Assembly: GCA_944322755.1 (NCBI GenBank)
Contig: CALUPY010000028.1
Location: 1-33,129 of the forward strand
Direction: 5' to 3'
From: Candidatus Gastranaerophilales bacterium
GTDB taxonomy: Bacteria; Cyanobacteriota; Vampirovibrionia; Gastranaerophilales; Gastranaerophilaceae
Length of the DNA stretch: 33,129 bases
Positions 1-8,313 of this stretch are shown piece after piece. Every line of letters begins with the position of its first letter. The first letter of the stretch is position 1. The position numbers and the translations under genes are program-made. The notes under the pieces were generated by a model. That model made no database searches, was not told the origin of the DNA, and saw only the letters and a list, made by a program, of their open reading frames with translations.

Positions 1-267
1 GACAGGGGGACACCCCCCGTACCCCCCATTTTAAAAACTCTGTTTTTTACTTTTTACATAATAAATATTATCAATATACACTATAGCGAGGCTGTGCAAA
101 AAACCAATTGAACTTGGGATTTTATACTCACACTGCGAGCTTGCCCTACTCAGCTCACACTGAGCAACATTGCATGAAAAATTAGTATTGTTAGAACAAT
201 GGAATACAAACAGTCTACACCCCACACGAGAATAGAATAAACAGAGTTTCAGGATTAGAGTAAAATT
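1..267. repeat. Non-coding left edge with G/C tracts and short palindromes
   Basis: No convincing gene lies here. Bases 5-27 hold a run of five G, then two runs of six C (13-18 and 22-27); the G run and the first C run can form a hairpin with a 3-nt loop. Around 127-165 the nonamer CTCACACTG occurs twice, 27 bp apart, and GCTCA/TGAGC (153-157, 161-165) forms a small hairpin. On the minus strand an ATG at 29 opens a frame reading MGGTGGVPL that runs off the window, but it has no ribosome binding site. Probably an intergenic repeat or palindromic element of unknown function. Confidence 0.35.
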
Positions 268-828
268 ATGAACCTTCTCATAGTAAACGGACACAAATAT
301 TATCCATATTCACAAGGCCGGCTGAACATGACTCTGTTCAATGAAATAGTGAGCCTTCTGGAACAGAAGCACAATCTGCAGACCACAATTGTAGAAAACG
401 GATACATAATCGAAGAAGAAATACAAAAATACCAAAACGCCGACGTAATAATCTACCAAACCCCGGTAAACTGGTTTTCCGTTCCCTGGAGCTTAAAGAA
501 ATATTATGATGAAGTATTTATGCACGGCATTTTTTACGGTTCGTCTGAAATATACGGGGCTGGAGGTATGTTTAATGAAAAAAAATATATGTATTCTCTT
601 ACCTGGAACTCACCAGAGGAGGCATTCTTCTGCGGAAAGTTCTATGACGGCAGAAGTGTTGATGACATTTTGATTGCACTGCACAAATTACATGAATACT
701 GCGGTATGAAAAAAATAAGAACGTTTTCTTTGCATGATGTAGTGAAACATCCTGACATACCGGAGTATGTAAAAAAATTAAAAGAACATTTAAATAAATA
801 TATTAATCATCATCAAACGCAGGCATAG
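268..828 (+). CDS. MdaB-like NAD(P)H quinone oxidoreductase (flavodoxin-like fold)
   Basis: A 186-residue soluble protein of the Flavodoxin_2 (NQO1/MdaB) family, expected to bind FAD and to reduce quinones by two electrons, which protects against oxidative stress. The N-terminus MNLLIVNGHKYYPYSQGRLN is the first beta strand and flavin phosphate loop; YQTPVNWFSVPWSLKKYYDEV (residues about 64-84) matches the family core, where MdaB has a similar P-x-x-W-x-x-x-P-W-x-x-K-x-Y-x-D-E-V; YSLTWNSPEEAF (about 109-120) is the MdaB-type loop. The length matches MdaB (about 190). No good Shine-Dalgarno is visible; TAGAGT six bases before the ATG could be a weak -10. Its last 26 bp overlap the convergent gene ending at 803. 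Family assignment is firm; physiological substrate is inferred. Confidence 0.82.
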   Translation: MNLLIVNGHKYYPYSQGRLNMTLFNEIVSLLEQKHNLQTTIVENGYIIEEEIQKYQNADVIIYQTPVNWFSVPWSLKKYYDEVFMHGIFYGSSEIYGAGGMFNEKKYMYSLTWNSPEEAFFCGKFYDGRSVDDILIALHKLHEYCGMKKIRTFSLHDVVKHPDIPEYVKKLKEHLNKYINHHQTQA

Positions 829-1228
829 TTTCAATAATTGTTTTCTTTACCAGCTCCTGCAGACCTATTTTGTCTTTTAATACGGCCTTCATTGCAAAAT
901 TCGTACCCTTAGCTGCAATCATTGCGCAGGATTTATCATCTTCATAGATAGATGTAATCACTGTCAGTTTTCTTGTTCTGCTGTCTCTGACAGATGGTTC
1001 CAATTGAAGTCTGACATTTTTTATTGATGTATCATCAAAAGGACTTTCTATATCAACAAAAACAGGTGAAAAGTTACCGCATTCCGGAATATTAGCTTTT
1101 TTATCAGGGAATGCCTTCTCCAAAAGTTCATCAACAGCCTTGTTAAAAGCCTTATCGACATCTTCCTGCTTTCTTGCACCGAAGGATGTTTTTAAGTTTT
1201 GTCGGATTGAATTAAAACCAATTTCCAT
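803..1228 (-). CDS. Hypothetical protein downstream of Rel-like synthetase
   Basis: A 141-residue acidic protein that I do not recognise. It has no signal peptide, membrane segment or cysteine-rich motif. The first 18 residues (MEIGFNSIRQNLKTSFGA) look like a distinct N-terminal tag, followed by a helical stretch (to about 45), a beta-rich centre (VFVDIESPFDD, VRLQLEP, KLTVITSIYED) and a DDD C-terminus. AGGAG lies nine bases before the ATG. It starts 20 bp after the stop of the RelA/SpoT-like gene on the same strand, so the two are almost certainly cotranscribed. It could be a partner, immunity protein or antitoxin of that enzyme, but nothing in the sequence proves this. Its 3' end overlaps the MdaB gene by 26 bp. 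Confidence 0.7.
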   Translation of the reverse strand: MEIGFNSIRQNLKTSFGARKQEDVDKAFNKAVDELLEKAFPDKKANIPECGNFSPVFVDIESPFDDTSIKNVRLQLEPSVRDSRTRKLTVITSIYEDDKSCAMIAAKGTNFAMKAVLKDKIGLQELVKKTIIETMPAFDDD

Positions 1229-1248
1229 TATATGATGCTCCTATGTTG

Positions 1249-2634
1249 TTAACCAAAAATATCGGGATGTCTTTTTTGTATTTCTTTTACTTCATCTGCC
1301 ATTTTGCAGAGATTTTCAAGACTCAGTATTTCAAATTTTTCATCAATGTAATTTGACAGGACAGGCATAGGGTATTCGGCACCGAGCGCTGTATCTCTGG
1401 TCTTTTTATAAGAATCTTTTATGTATGTCATATAGCTGTTAAAAGTAACCGGATTTTCTTTTAATTCACGAACAAGCCCAAAAACTCCGGCATTTTCATA
1501 GTATTCTTTCAGCTCCTGAACACCTTTGGTAATATCCTTATTTTCCAGAAGGTCATAGAATGTATGCTCACCGTTACATACGATATTCATTTTCCGGCTT
1601 CTCATCTGAAATTCTCCGGGAAATCCGTTTTTGAAAATAATATTCATCTGAAAAGTCGTATATCCGTTGTCTTTTGACTTGTTATAATTTACAAGAGCAG
1701 GAATACGGTGGTCAAGCTCCTGCCAGCCTGCTATTCTTTTATTGTCCACATAAGGCTTTATACCGTCTTTTGAATAGTTGCTTACTCTTGTTACGGTCAA
1801 TTTTTGTCCGCTTATAGCTTTTTCTATTATATCCGTAACTTCTGCGGTTTCCTTTTTTGTCCCCGTAGGCAGAAGCAGCCTGAGACCAATCTGGTCTTTA
1901 ACAAGCTCCTTAGAATTTTTCAGCTCATGTTTTGAGATTGAAAATATTTTTGCGAGTCTTTTCCATTGACCTTCTTCGAGCTGCAGTTTTCCGCTCATAA
2001 TAGAGTCAAAAAATTTCTGCTTATCTGCATCTGACGCCTTTTTGTAATTGCCTTTGAAATGCTCTTTATATAATTCGTCTCTGAATTTATCTACATCTTC
2101 ACGGACATGATTTACAAGTTTATCAAATGTAGATTCTTTGCTTTTTGCACGGTGTTCAAAACAGTCTTTGTATTTTGCAGGGAAAAGGGCTTTGATTTCG
2201 TTCACCGCATCTTTTTCAGCACGTTTAGCATCATCAGCAAGCTTTGTTGCTATAGTTCTCAGCTTATTTACTTTTTTTAATGCCGCAGAAATTACGTTTC
2301 TTTGTAATTTATTATAAAGAAGTTCCCCGCCATCATTGCGGTTTCTGGTAAGAAAGGCAAGAATTTCTTTGTTGAACAGATTCTTTTCACCTAATTCAGT
2401 AAGAGTCTGTGTCAACTGTTTATCAGCAAAAGACAGGAGGTTTTCTGAGATACTCGGTGTTTTTTTTGCAGTCTGGGCAGATTTTGTTTTTTGTACGCCT
2501 GCTATCTCAACAACATCCTGTTTCAGTGTTTGAAGCGGAGATTTTACAACTTCAAATTTTGTGACAGTAGATTTAACAGCTGTTGCTGCAGTTTGAAACA
2601 CTTGTTTTACTTGACTTGGTCCGATTTTTACCAT
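1249..2634 (-). CDS. RelA/SpoT-fold alarmone-synthetase-like protein with N-terminal extension
   Basis: A 461-residue protein whose residues about 155-365 align by eye with the (p)ppGpp synthetase fold. The ATP-site motif is HRAKSKESTFDKL (R162, K164, S168, K172), the metal-binding Asp is D247 in KDQIGLRL, the G-loop is NGYTTFQ (Y325), the second metal ligand is E341 in GEFQMRS, and GEHTFYD (H357, Y360) matches the EHxxxYK end of small alarmone synthetases. There is no HD hydrolase, TGS or ACT domain. Unusual are a lysine-rich helical N-terminus of about 150 residues and about 75 residues between K172 and D247, against roughly 13 in canonical enzymes; the usual H of NGYxSLH is Q329. AAGGAAG precedes the start. 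It heads a two-gene unit with the 141-residue protein. It may make an alarmone, modify another acceptor (as toxic SAS enzymes do), or be inactive. Confidence 0.68.
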   Translation of the reverse strand: MVKIGPSQVKQVFQTAATAVKSTVTKFEVVKSPLQTLKQDVVEIAGVQKTKSAQTAKKTPSISENLLSFADKQLTQTLTELGEKNLFNKEILAFLTRNRNDGGELLYNKLQRNVISAALKKVNKLRTIATKLADDAKRAEKDAVNEIKALFPAKYKDCFEHRAKSKESTFDKLVNHVREDVDKFRDELYKEHFKGNYKKASDADKQKFFDSIMSGKLQLEEGQWKRLAKIFSISKHELKNSKELVKDQIGLRLLLPTGTKKETAEVTDIIEKAISGQKLTVTRVSNYSKDGIKPYVDNKRIAGWQELDHRIPALVNYNKSKDNGYTTFQMNIIFKNGFPGEFQMRSRKMNIVCNGEHTFYDLLENKDITKGVQELKEYYENAGVFGLVRELKENPVTFNSYMTYIKDSYKKTRDTALGAEYPMPVLSNYIDEKFEILSLENLCKMADEVKEIQKRHPDIFG

Positions 2635-2789
2635 TTTTTTTACTTCCTTAGTGCCGTGTAATCACAAGACACAATTATAATACAGTAAAGTTAAAAAGAA
2701 AAATAAATTGACAAAATATCAAATTTAAATACTTTTCTTGAAATAATTTGTTACATATTTCAGAAATTTTAGAATTGCCTGCTGCTTCA

Positions 2790-2805
2790 TGCTAAAATCT
2801 TTTTA
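2790..2805 (+). promoter_or_regulatory. Extended -10 promoter, leaderless lptC
   Basis: TGC followed by TAAAAT (2793-2798) is an extended -10 element. The hexamer is six bases upstream of the lptC ATG, so a transcript starting seven bases after the -10 would begin with the A of the start codon. No Shine-Dalgarno could fit in between. Confidence 0.5.
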
Positions 2806-3386
2806 TGCAAAAAAGAAAAATAGCATACATTGTAATATTATCTTTGATAGTAATAGGCTGTGTATGGGCGTTTATAGCAGCAGGAGTAATTACAAAGAAC
2901 TTCAAAAAAGAAGTTCTTAAAAACGCCGGCGAACAGCAAGAACTCAATATCAAAAATTTAATCATTACCGAGACAAAAAATGATTCAAAATATTGGGAGC
3001 TGTATGCAGAATCAGGCTATTATGACAACAAAAATAAAGTCGCTATTCTTTATGATTTAGTCGGGAATTTTTACGACAAAGGCGAAGTAGTGCTGAGTAT
3101 GGTTTCGACTAAAGGTACATTTGAAGAAGATACAAAAAAAGTTATCTTATACGACGATACATATTTTCTCTATAAAGACGGAACAGAGGTAAAAGCTGAC
3201 AGATTCGTCTGGAAAGGAAAAGATGAAGATATAACAGCACAGGGCGATGTCATGATTAGAAGAATGGGAGAAATAAAAACCTTCAGTGACAAAGCTATTC
3301 TGACTAACAACATGAAAACTTTAAAAATCATAGGACGCTCAAAAACCGAATTATACAGCAAGGGGAATTTTGATGGAAAACTTTAA
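2805..3386 (+). CDS. lptC: LPS export protein LptC
   Basis: A 193-residue bitopic protein. Residues about 7-28 (IAYIVILSLIVIGCVWAFIAAG) are a membrane anchor; the rest is periplasmic and beta-rich. LptC receives LPS from the LptB2FG transporter and passes it to LptA. The family pattern is visible: NLIITETKNDSKYWELYAESGYYD (residues about 49-72) matches the LptC start of the beta-jellyroll, with W at about 62, and a second OstA-like strand set follows at EVKADRFVWKGKDEDITAQGDV. It overlaps the next gene, lptA, by 14 bp, as expected for lptC-lptA. Transcription is likely from an extended -10 that leaves no leader. lptB is not in the window. Confidence 0.85.
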   Translation: MQKRKIAYIVILSLIVIGCVWAFIAAGVITKNFKKEVLKNAGEQQELNIKNLIITETKNDSKYWELYAESGYYDNKNKVAILYDLVGNFYDKGEVVLSMVSTKGTFEEDTKKVILYDDTYFLYKDGTEVKADRFVWKGKDEDITAQGDVMIRRMGEIKTFSDKAILTNNMKTLKIIGRSKTELYSKGNFDGKL

Positions 3387-4380
3387 TAAAAAGTTGTGGA
3401 AGTATTTAAAAAAAGAAAATATTCGTTTATACATACTTACGGCTATTTTGCTTATCCTCGGATCGGCACTTGTATATGCAGGTGATTTGCAAATACAGGC
3501 GGACAAACAGTCTTTCAAAATGGAAGAAAACAAAGCCAAGTTTGAAGGAAATGTTAAAGTCCAATATGAAGACCTAAAAGTCATGGGCAAACGGGCAGAA
3601 GTCAATATTGACCCAAAATCTAAAAAACTGAAAGATGCAACATTTTTTGACCAGCCCTATGTTATTCAGGTAAAAAAAGGAAAAACAAATGAAATAAAAG
3701 CCAACATCATAAAAATGTCATTAATCGGCAAAAAGGTCAGGGCAGAAGGCAATACACAAACAACAGTCACAGAAAATGCACAGCCTACTGCTATTATTAC
3801 AGCAGATGCACAGGAATACGACTCTAATACTAAAGTTTTGACTGCTAACGGCAGTGTAATTATATACTACAAAGACGTAGAGACCTTTTCGGACAATGCT
3901 GTTGCAAATATGAACAAAGAGGGCGATTTGCAAAAAATTACCCTGACAGGTCATGGCAGATTAAAACAAAAAGACAGCATTATAGTAGCGGATAAATTTA
4001 TCTATGACGCAATAACAGAAGAAGCTTTCGGCATTGGGAATGCATACAGCGACGTTAGTATGGATGACACACGTATTCAAGTCTGGTCAAGCCGACAGCA
4101 GTATGACAAAAAGACGAATGTAATGATGGCCTCCGGAAATGTTCATGTTATTTACAAAGACTATGATGCACGCGGTCCCAAGGCCAGCGTTTATCCGGAT
4201 CCTAAAACAAATAAACCCAATAAAGTCGTTTTTGTCGGACGCTCTAAAATTACAAATGAAGGCAGAACTATAGAAGCTGACAGAATCGAAATGCTTATTG
4301 AGCCGAAGAATTTCTTTGCAGAAGGAAATGTAAAAACATTTATACCTAACGTTCAAAACTCTAAGCAGGGTGACTTATAG
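3373..4380 (+). CDS. lptA: LptA/OstA-family periplasmic LPS transport protein, extended
   Basis: A 335-residue exported protein. An N-terminal hydrophobic segment (about 19-36, ending in ...GSALVYA) is a signal peptide or anchor, with cleavage likely before GDLQIQADKQ. The mature part is built of repeated OstA-like units: ADKQSFKMEENKAKFEGNV, ADAQEYDSNTKVLTANGSV, ADKFIYDAITEEAFGIGNA, SRQQYDKKTNVMMASGNV and EADRIEMLIEPKNFFAEGNV. LptA of E. coli is about 185 residues with one such jellyroll, so this one is roughly twice as long and could span more of the periplasm by itself. I start it at the ATG at 3373, with AAGGGG about nine bases upstream, rather than the TTG one codon earlier. It overlaps lptC by 14 bp. 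Role in LPS bridge formation is inferred from the family. Confidence 0.82.
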   Translation: MENFNKKLWKYLKKENIRLYILTAILLILGSALVYAGDLQIQADKQSFKMEENKAKFEGNVKVQYEDLKVMGKRAEVNIDPKSKKLKDATFFDQPYVIQVKKGKTNEIKANIIKMSLIGKKVRAEGNTQTTVTENAQPTAIITADAQEYDSNTKVLTANGSVIIYYKDVETFSDNAVANMNKEGDLQKITLTGHGRLKQKDSIIVADKFIYDAITEEAFGIGNAYSDVSMDDTRIQVWSSRQQYDKKTNVMMASGNVHVIYKDYDARGPKASVYPDPKTNKPNKVVFVGRSKITNEGRTIEADRIEMLIEPKNFFAEGNVKTFIPNVQNSKQGDL

Positions 4381-4457
4381 CCGGAAATTTTCCGTTCCAT
4401 GCAAAACCGTTTTACAATCAGTTAGAGTCAATAAACCGGATTAAAACAAAACGGAGA
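4381..4457. terminator. Possible convergent terminator between lptA and mutS2
   Basis: CGGAA/TTCCG forms a small hairpin at 4382-4394 just after the lptA stop. CCGTTTT (4407-4413) and AAAACGG (4448-4454) form a wider inverted repeat which, read on the minus strand, is followed by TTTTG. Either could end transcription, but neither has a classical U-tract, so support is weak. Confidence 0.3.
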
Positions 4458-6845
4458 TTAATTGATATCTACGATAGTCACCCCGTTACCGCCTTCAGAG
4501 TCTTCTCCGGGTCTGTATTTTGCGACATAAGGTGAATCAGAGAGATAGTCTCTTATTGCCTGCCTCAGCTGACCCGTGCCATGCCCGTGAACAATTTCAA
4601 CCGGCGACATGTTTATCATACTGGCCTTGTCCAGAAAAGTTTCCAAATCCTGCAGAGCATCGGCTACTTTATAGCCTCTGAGGTCAATTTTCGGCGACAT
4701 TGTCAGACGTTCAGCAATATATTTTGTCGACGTGGAAAGAATTATTTTTCTTTTAATTATATCTTTTTTCTGTTTTAGCGCTTTTGCAAGTTTTTTAATA
4801 TTCACTGTTGACTTTAGCTGGCCAACCATAACCTGAAGATTTCCGTTTTTGTCAGGCATAGATGCTATAGTAACGTCAGTATCAAGGTCTTTTATTATAG
4901 CTTTTTTACCTATTTGTATATCTTCCGGTTTTAGTTCGGTATATTTTACATTGACTTCGTCAAATTCCCTGTTTACTCTCTCTGCTGTTTTTGCTCCTCT
5001 TTCTGATAGTTTTTTATAGGATTTTATTGCGTTTTCCTTTGTTTTGTTATGGTTAAGATTTTCAAGAATTTTTTTAACCTGAGATTTTGCATCCTGCAAA
5101 TTGTCTTCATATCTGCGTTTGAAGTCTTTTATAGTTTTTCTTTTATGGGAATTTATTTCTTCAAATAGTTTATTGTATTCGTTAAATTTTTCCTCCGACT
5201 GCGATTTTAAAGTCTGTGCTTCTTCCGTAAGCCTGTTTAATTCAGAATATTTTGCCTGTAAAGACTCCAGAATTTTCGCTTCGTCGGTAATCCTCGATTC
5301 GTAATACATACCGGCTTTTTGGACAATATCATCTGAAATTCCGAAATTCTTTGCTATTGCAAAAGCATTTGAAGACCCGGGAACTCCGAGCCTGAGCTTG
5401 TATGTAGGCTTTAAAGTTTCAACATCAAAATCGACTGATGCATTTTGAAACTTTGTGTTGTTAAAAGGAAGGGATTTTAATTCGCTAAAGTGTGTCGAAA
5501 TTACAGAAAAAGCTCCGCACTCGACAAATTTTTCCATAACAGCACGTGCAAGACAAGCGCCCTCTCTCGGGTCAGTTCCTGCAGCAATTTCATCTATTAC
5601 AATAAAAGTTTCATCATCAGCATTGTCCAGTATATTTTTAAGATTTTTTACATGAGACGAAAAAGTAGAAAGACTCTGTATAATGTTCTGATCATCGCCG
5701 ATTTCCGCAAAAACTTTTTTGAAGGGATAGATTTTTGCACTAAAACAGGGGATATGCATTCCTGTTTTTGCCATTAAAATTGAAAGCGCAACCGTTTTGA
5801 GCGTTACAGTTTTTCCTCCGGCATTTGAGCCGGTTATTATTATAGAAGTATAGGGAGAACCTATGGAAAAATCGTTCTCTACAACCTTATCCAGTACAGA
5901 CAGAAGAACAGGATTTTTCATTGATTTTAATTCAACAATCCGCTTTTCGCTAATTTCCGGTTCACAAGCATCAATTGATACTGCGTATTTAGCCCTTGCA
6001 AAGACAAAATCCAGTTCTATTAGAGTTTTAAAAGAGGAGTACAGTTCCTCTGAGATGTCTGCAAAATCGTTCGAGAGGAACTTTAATATTTTTGCGATTT
6101 CGGCCTCTATAGCAGATTCAGCTTCTCTGATACGGTTATTCAAATCCACAATTTCCCGCGGTTCTATGTAAAAAGTCTGACCTGACTGAGAAACATCATG
6201 AACAATACCATGAATTTTATTTTTCGCCTCTGCCTTTACCTGAAAAACGATTCGGCCGTCTCTTAATGTATAAATCTGTTCCTGTAAATACTGTGAAAAG
6301 GATGTGTTATTCAAAAGAGACGCAACCGTATCTTTTAAATTATCCTGTAAACTCCTTTTGGATTGAAACAGAGATTTTAATTCAGGTGTTGCGGATTCTC
6401 TGATATTAAAATTTTCATCAAAAACCGCTTCTACTTTTTCTTCCATCTCTTTTGATGGGAAAAGCATTTCTGTGTAAGAATAGAGTTCAGCAGAGTCTTT
6501 TGCATATTTATTCAAAAAGGCAGACATATATCTGGTCGTTCGAATAATATCATAAAGATTTTTCAATTCTTCTACAGATACAGTAAGTCTGTTTTTCAGT
6601 TTTTTAGATGTTTCTTCAATATTTGAAATATTTGTCAGCGGAATGGAATTTCCGGAAAGTCTGTAAGCATCGCAGGCTTGTGTCGTGATTTTTAGATTTT
6701 TTACTATTTCAACAACATCATCTGAAGGTCCCGCCAAAAGACACCGTTCCTTCCCGAGTGCACTGACAGCAAATTTTCCCAACTGCTCTAGCACCTTATC
6801 AAATTCTGTTATTTTTAGTATTTTATCAATATCGGCAACTTTCAT
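4458..6845 (-). CDS. mutS2: MutS2 ATPase/endonuclease (RqcU-type)
   Basis: A 795-residue MutS2 of full length (family about 780). In order: MutS core and lever region to about residue 330, ATPase with Walker A GSNAGGKT (339-346) and Walker B FIVIDEIAAGTDP (414-426), a long coiled coil (about 515-640), a KOW-like linker (640-690), and a C-terminal Smr domain with DLRG (721-724) and HGHGTG (753-758). It lacks the N-terminal mismatch-binding domains of MutS1. In Bacillus, MutS2 limits recombination and also acts on collided ribosomes; the Smr domain carries the nuclease activity. All catalytic motifs are intact. There is no Shine-Dalgarno: TGT-TATAAT lies seven bases before the ATG, so translation may be leaderless. 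It is convergent with lptA. Confidence 0.95.
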   Translation of the reverse strand: MKVADIDKILKITEFDKVLEQLGKFAVSALGKERCLLAGPSDDVVEIVKNLKITTQACDAYRLSGNSIPLTNISNIEETSKKLKNRLTVSVEELKNLYDIIRTTRYMSAFLNKYAKDSAELYSYTEMLFPSKEMEEKVEAVFDENFNIRESATPELKSLFQSKRSLQDNLKDTVASLLNNTSFSQYLQEQIYTLRDGRIVFQVKAEAKNKIHGIVHDVSQSGQTFYIEPREIVDLNNRIREAESAIEAEIAKILKFLSNDFADISEELYSSFKTLIELDFVFARAKYAVSIDACEPEISEKRIVELKSMKNPVLLSVLDKVVENDFSIGSPYTSIIITGSNAGGKTVTLKTVALSILMAKTGMHIPCFSAKIYPFKKVFAEIGDDQNIIQSLSTFSSHVKNLKNILDNADDETFIVIDEIAAGTDPREGACLARAVMEKFVECGAFSVISTHFSELKSLPFNNTKFQNASVDFDVETLKPTYKLRLGVPGSSNAFAIAKNFGISDDIVQKAGMYYESRITDEAKILESLQAKYSELNRLTEEAQTLKSQSEEKFNEYNKLFEEINSHKRKTIKDFKRRYEDNLQDAKSQVKKILENLNHNKTKENAIKSYKKLSERGAKTAERVNREFDEVNVKYTELKPEDIQIGKKAIIKDLDTDVTIASMPDKNGNLQVMVGQLKSTVNIKKLAKALKQKKDIIKRKIILSTSTKYIAERLTMSPKIDLRGYKVADALQDLETFLDKASMINMSPVEIVHGHGTGQLRQAIRDYLSDSPYVAKYRPGEDSEGGNGVTIVDIN

Positions 6846-6861
6846 AGTGATAATTATAACA
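6843..6861 (-). promoter_or_regulatory. Extended -10 promoter, near-leaderless mutS2
   Basis: On the minus strand TGT-TATAAT is followed by seven bases and then the mutS2 ATG. The +1 would fall at or one base before the start codon. No Shine-Dalgarno is present. Confidence 0.5.
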
Positions 6862-6997
6862 GAAGAATAAAACGATAAAGAACATGGTGAAGAAAAATTT
6901 AAAGAGTTTTGTTGGTTAGAGCAGAAACATTACGATAACTTTTGTAAGCTTTTAAAGCAATGGCATTCAGGCTGGTAAACCTATTTTTTAATAAAAG

Positions 6998-7025
6998 GAG
7001 GTTAGAATCACTCTCTTTTTTCTCC
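6998..7025 (-). terminator. Possible terminator after the secreted repeat protein gene
   Basis: On the minus strand AAAAGAGAG and CTCCTTTT pair over eight base pairs with a single bulged A and a 10-nt loop, followed by ATTAAAAAAT. The U-tract is poor. It lies in the 222-bp space between the upstream gene stop and mutS2, which otherwise shows only the mutS2 promoter. Confidence 0.3.
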
Positions 7026-7067
7026 GGTAACAAATTCTTTCATACACGGTCAACATATAAAATAGAC

Positions 7068-8126
7068 TTAGTCAAGTATTTTAACGGTCGAGCCGTTGCC
7101 CATATTTCTGTTATTATAGTACCCGCCGCGGTTTCCCATATAATAATCCTGTATTCCGCTTGCATCCTGAAAATTATCAAAAGGAGAAAATACAGGAGGA
7201 GTATAACCGGTCATTGCCCCGGCCCCAAACCCTGTTGACATCATGTCAAAGATAAAGCTTAAAATATTTCTTCTGGGTTTTCTGTAATTATTATACATTG
7301 TGTAATTGTTTTGAGGCGTACCTCCTGCGGTATAGGCAGGAAAAGCATTGTAGTGGCGGGCAGCACTTTTTACCACTTCATATCGCTGTTTTATATTTCC
7401 GCCCTGCATTGCCCCGAGCATTTCTTTTTCCAGTCTGGTTATTCGTTCATCTATCGATTCATACTCAAAGCTTCTTCCTAAAATTTTATTCTCTATTTTT
7501 GCAAGCTCTTTTTGATTTATATTATAAACAATAGCAGGATCAACGTTATTCAAAATATTATCCATCCTGTCAGAAAGAGCCATATTATCAAATGTACGTC
7601 TGAAAAGTTTCTTTTCCAGCCTTTTCAGCCTTGCATAAATATCCTGATTTTCATAGGTTTTATGAAAGATAGTATTTTCCAAAGCGGTAATTTTCGGATA
7701 ATTTTCTGCAGATGAATAAGAAGCAGCAATACTATTCTGCTCAGTTTCAGGCTGAAACACAGTGGATTCGTTTTGTACCGGCTGCAGAGGCGCAATTGAA
7801 GGTATTCTGGTTTCTGTTGGATGAATAGCAGTAGTTCTTTGTATATTAGTTTGTGAAGGCAAATAAGATGCAGTTCCGGCAGACGGCAAAAGCGGAGGGA
7901 CAATAGTCCTCGTCAACTGGGGACTAACAACTGGCGATACAGGTACAATCCTTCGAGGTCGTCTGAAATGTTTTCTTGTGTACGGCATCATCATAGGATT
8001 CATGACCGGGCCATAGCCATAATACGGAGGAAGAGTCTGCACAGGTGTGTACGTTTGAACTTTATAAGCAAAGGCTGGTACCCCGGCAATAATTAAAACG
8101 CAAAAAACTATCAGCTTTTTCAGCAT
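7068..8126 (-). CDS. Exported hypothetical protein with RLxxLE-type repeats
   Basis: A 352-residue protein with a clear signal peptide (MLKKLIVFCVLIIAGVPAFA, cleavage after A20). Residues 21-140 are low-complexity, rich in Pro, Tyr and Gln. Residues 146-240 hold related helical units: ITALENTIFHKTYENQDIYARLKRLEKKLF, then RRTFDNMALSDRM, and LAKIENKILGRSFEYESIDERITRLEKEML, with the shared pattern LE-x-x-I/L-x-x-x-x-x(4-6)-R-L/I-x-x-LE. The C-terminus (about 285-350) is Gly/Tyr/Asn-rich. I do not recognise a function; an envelope or surface protein is likely. AAGGG sits about ten bases before the ATG. It stands between rplI and mutS2 on the same strand and is separated from rplI by a terminator. 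Confidence 0.75.
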   Translation of the reverse strand: MLKKLIVFCVLIIAGVPAFAYKVQTYTPVQTLPPYYGYGPVMNPMMMPYTRKHFRRPRRIVPVSPVVSPQLTRTIVPPLLPSAGTASYLPSQTNIQRTTAIHPTETRIPSIAPLQPVQNESTVFQPETEQNSIAASYSSAENYPKITALENTIFHKTYENQDIYARLKRLEKKLFRRTFDNMALSDRMDNILNNVDPAIVYNINQKELAKIENKILGRSFEYESIDERITRLEKEMLGAMQGGNIKQRYEVVKSAARHYNAFPAYTAGGTPQNNYTMYNNYRKPRRNILSFIFDMMSTGFGAGAMTGYTPPVFSPFDNFQDASGIQDYYMGNRGGYYNNRNMGNGSTVKILD

Positions 8127-8249
8127 ATCTCTAACCCTTCTTGTCTAACAAAAAAAACAATATAAGATTTTACAAAAAATTCCATCAGCCTCTTATTCAC
8201 CAAGAAGGATAATTCGAATGAACGTACAAATTCAACAACAGCAAAGCAG

Positions 8250-8279
8250 AAAAAAGGCCGGCCAAATGACCGGTCTTTT
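8250..8279 (-). terminator. Rho-independent terminator of rplI
   Basis: Read on the minus strand, CCGGTC-ATTT-GGCCGG forms a six-pair stem, extended by AAAG/CTTT outside one mismatch, and ends in a run of T. It lies about 35 bp after the rplI stop. The A-rich other side could also allow it to act on the plus strand. Confidence 0.75.
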
Positions 8280-8313
8280 CGTGTTTTTTAATTTTAAAAT
8301 TTTAACAGTTGTA

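Noticed and set aside
31-294. 87-residue frame on the minus strand at the left edge
   Set aside because: It overlaps the mdaB promoter and start, has no ribosome binding site, and its composition (many Cys, Ser, Phe) is like random AT-rich translation.
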